From positions 1 through 15,131 of the forward strand of contig DUOR01000304.1 of assembly GCA_012838715.1 (NCBI GenBank): 15,131 nt of DNA. Direction: 5' to 3'. Positions 14,422 through 15,131 of the stretch are shown here, piece by piece (within the stretch, counting starts at the first letter, position 1; each line of letters opens with the position of its first letter). The DNA comes from Actinomycetales bacterium. GTDB taxonomy: Bacteria > Actinomycetota > Actinomycetes > Mycobacteriales > Mycobacteriaceae. The notes below the pieces were generated by a model. It was not told where the DNA came from. It made no database searches and saw only the letters and a program-made list of their open reading frames with translations. The translations under genes were made by a program, and so were the position numbers.

Positions 14422-14844
14422 TTACTTCTTGGACTTCTTCTTGGAGTCGCCCGCGATGAGCAGGGACAGGCCGGTGCCCAGCAGCCAGGAATCCTTGGCC
14501 AGGGACAGGCCCTCCTGGGTCGGGGCGAGGGAGCCCTCCTGCTTCTGGCCCGGGGCGCGCAGGTACATCGACATGAAGCCGGCGCCGAAGGCGGTCAGCG
14601 CGGCGCCCGCGATGCGGTTCGGGACGAACGGCGCGACCAGGGCGGCGCCGGTGGCGATCTCGGCGGCCGACAGGGCCTTGCCGAAGGTCGCCGGGTCGAG
14701 CTTGGCGACGGCCGGGATGCCCGCCGAGGCGAAGCCCTGCATGCCGGCGGCGGTCTCGTCGTCGAGGTTGCGCTTGGTCATACCGGAGTTCAGGAAGAAC
14801 AGGCCGGGGAGGAAACGGGCGGTGTACTGGGCGAGATTCGGCAT
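14422..14844 (-). CDS. DoxX-like small integral membrane protein
   Basis: The 140-residue product has hydrophobic helices at about 7-22, 57-75, 78-96 and 118-132 and a lysine-rich C-terminus (DSKKKSKK). The N-terminal pattern ARFLPGLFFLNSGMTK and the helix-2 glutamate (SAAEIATGAALV) are typical of the DoxX family. Family members have been linked to quinone or thiol redox chemistry at the membrane; in M. tuberculosis DoxX works with SodA and SseA against oxidative damage. No function specific to this copy is shown. The ATG at 14844 has AAAGGA eight to nine bases upstream. It is monocistronic within the window and convergent with ramB. A RosR-type operator lies about 160 bases upstream, though it may serve the facing gene instead. 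Confidence 0.8.
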   Translation of the reverse strand: MPNLAQYTARFLPGLFFLNSGMTKRNLDDETAAGMQGFASAGIPAVAKLDPATFGKALSAAEIATGAALVAPFVPNRIAGAALTAFGAGFMSMYLRAPGQKQEGSLAPTQEGLSLAKDSWLLGTGLSLLIAGDSKKKSKK

Positions 14845-15001
14845 ATGTCAGGTCCTTTCGACGAATTCTGCGGGGCGCCGGTGCTGTGCGCCACGGACAA
14901 CGGGCGGGCGGCGGCCGGTCCGGTTTCCGGCGTCCGGGTGCCCGATGTTCGCGCCGACCGGCGGCGCTCCCATCGGTGGGCGGCCGTGACCGCCTCTCCC
15001 G

Positions 15002-15019
15002 TTGTTGACGCGTCAACTA
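15002..15019. promoter_or_regulatory. RosR-type (MarR family) palindromic operator
   Basis: TTGTTGACGCGTCAACTA matches the 18-bp RosR consensus of C. glutamicum, TTGTTGAYRYRTCAACWA, at every position. Its core GTTGACGCGTCAAC is a perfect 14-bp palindrome (15004-15017). RosR is a hydrogen-peroxide-sensitive MarR-type repressor. The site lies 34 bases before a possible plus-strand start at 15054 and 157 bases before the minus-strand DoxX-like gene. The consensus is from memory, and no rosR gene is in the window. Confidence 0.6.
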
Positions 15020-15053
15020 TCGCATGGATTCCCTGGAACCGCAAGGGGCTCCG

Positions 15054-15131
15054 ATGAGACGCCCGCCACAGTACCGGGATTTCGCGCGCCCGGCGGCCGC
15101 ATGGGGCGCCAACGCGACGGCGGGCGCCCCG
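15054..15131 (+). CDS. Possible start of an unidentified gene, cut by the window end
   Basis: An ATG preceded by AAGGGG with 5-base spacing opens a frame that stays open for 26 codons to the window edge (MRRPPQYRDFARPAAAWGAN...). The peptide is Arg/Pro/Ala-rich and matches nothing I recognise, and in such GC-rich DNA an open frame this short is weak proof. The support is mainly the ribosome site and the palindromic operator 34 bases upstream. If real, it is the gene most likely controlled by that operator. Confidence 0.35.
   Translation, partial: MRRPPQYRDFARPAAAWGANATAGAP

Overview
The window is GC-rich and looks like a chromosomal core-metabolism region of an actinobacterium, most probably a Corynebacterium. 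The basis is protein similarity recalled from memory: isocitrate lyase, malate synthase G, SdhA and the RamB regulator all read like their C. glutamicum counterparts. No database search was possible, and I cannot name the species.

Layout. Positions 53-4054 (minus strand) carry a succinate dehydrogenase operon, sdhC-sdhA-sdhB, followed by a small two-helix membrane protein gene. Positions 4344-8053 (minus strand) carry a translationally coupled pair: a beta-phosphoglucomutase-type HAD enzyme and a GH65 disaccharide phosphorylase. The GH65 protein has a charged N-terminal extension and an acidic, repeat-bearing C-terminal tail. Positions 8277-10484 (minus) are aceB (malate synthase G), ending at a strong intrinsic terminator. 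An 868-bp gene-free divergent region (10485-11352) separates aceB from aceA (isocitrate lyase, 11353-12645, plus), which ends in another textbook terminator. ramB (12889-14313, plus) follows and appears leaderless. It converges on a DoxX-like membrane protein gene (14422-14844, minus) across a large hairpin. At the right edge there is a palindromic operator and the possible 5' end of another plus-strand gene.

How it fits together. SDH, isocitrate lyase and malate synthase are the enzymes that let acetate or fatty-acid carbon enter as acetyl-CoA and leave as C4 acids. RamB is the known regulator of that programme in C. glutamicum and lies beside its expected targets. A near-consensus RamB box and a group of RamA-type C/G tracts sit in the aceB-aceA control region, together with a GlxR-like site. 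The GH65/beta-PGM pair would feed a glucose disaccharide to glucose 6-phosphate; its substrate cannot be read from the sequence.

No mobile element, CRISPR array, rRNA or tRNA was recognised, and the genes are known families. I see no wholly new system. The most interesting points are regulatory: a DtxR-like box before sdhC, a RosR-consensus operator at the right edge, the dense aceB-aceA control region, and the physical clustering of the regulator with both target groups.
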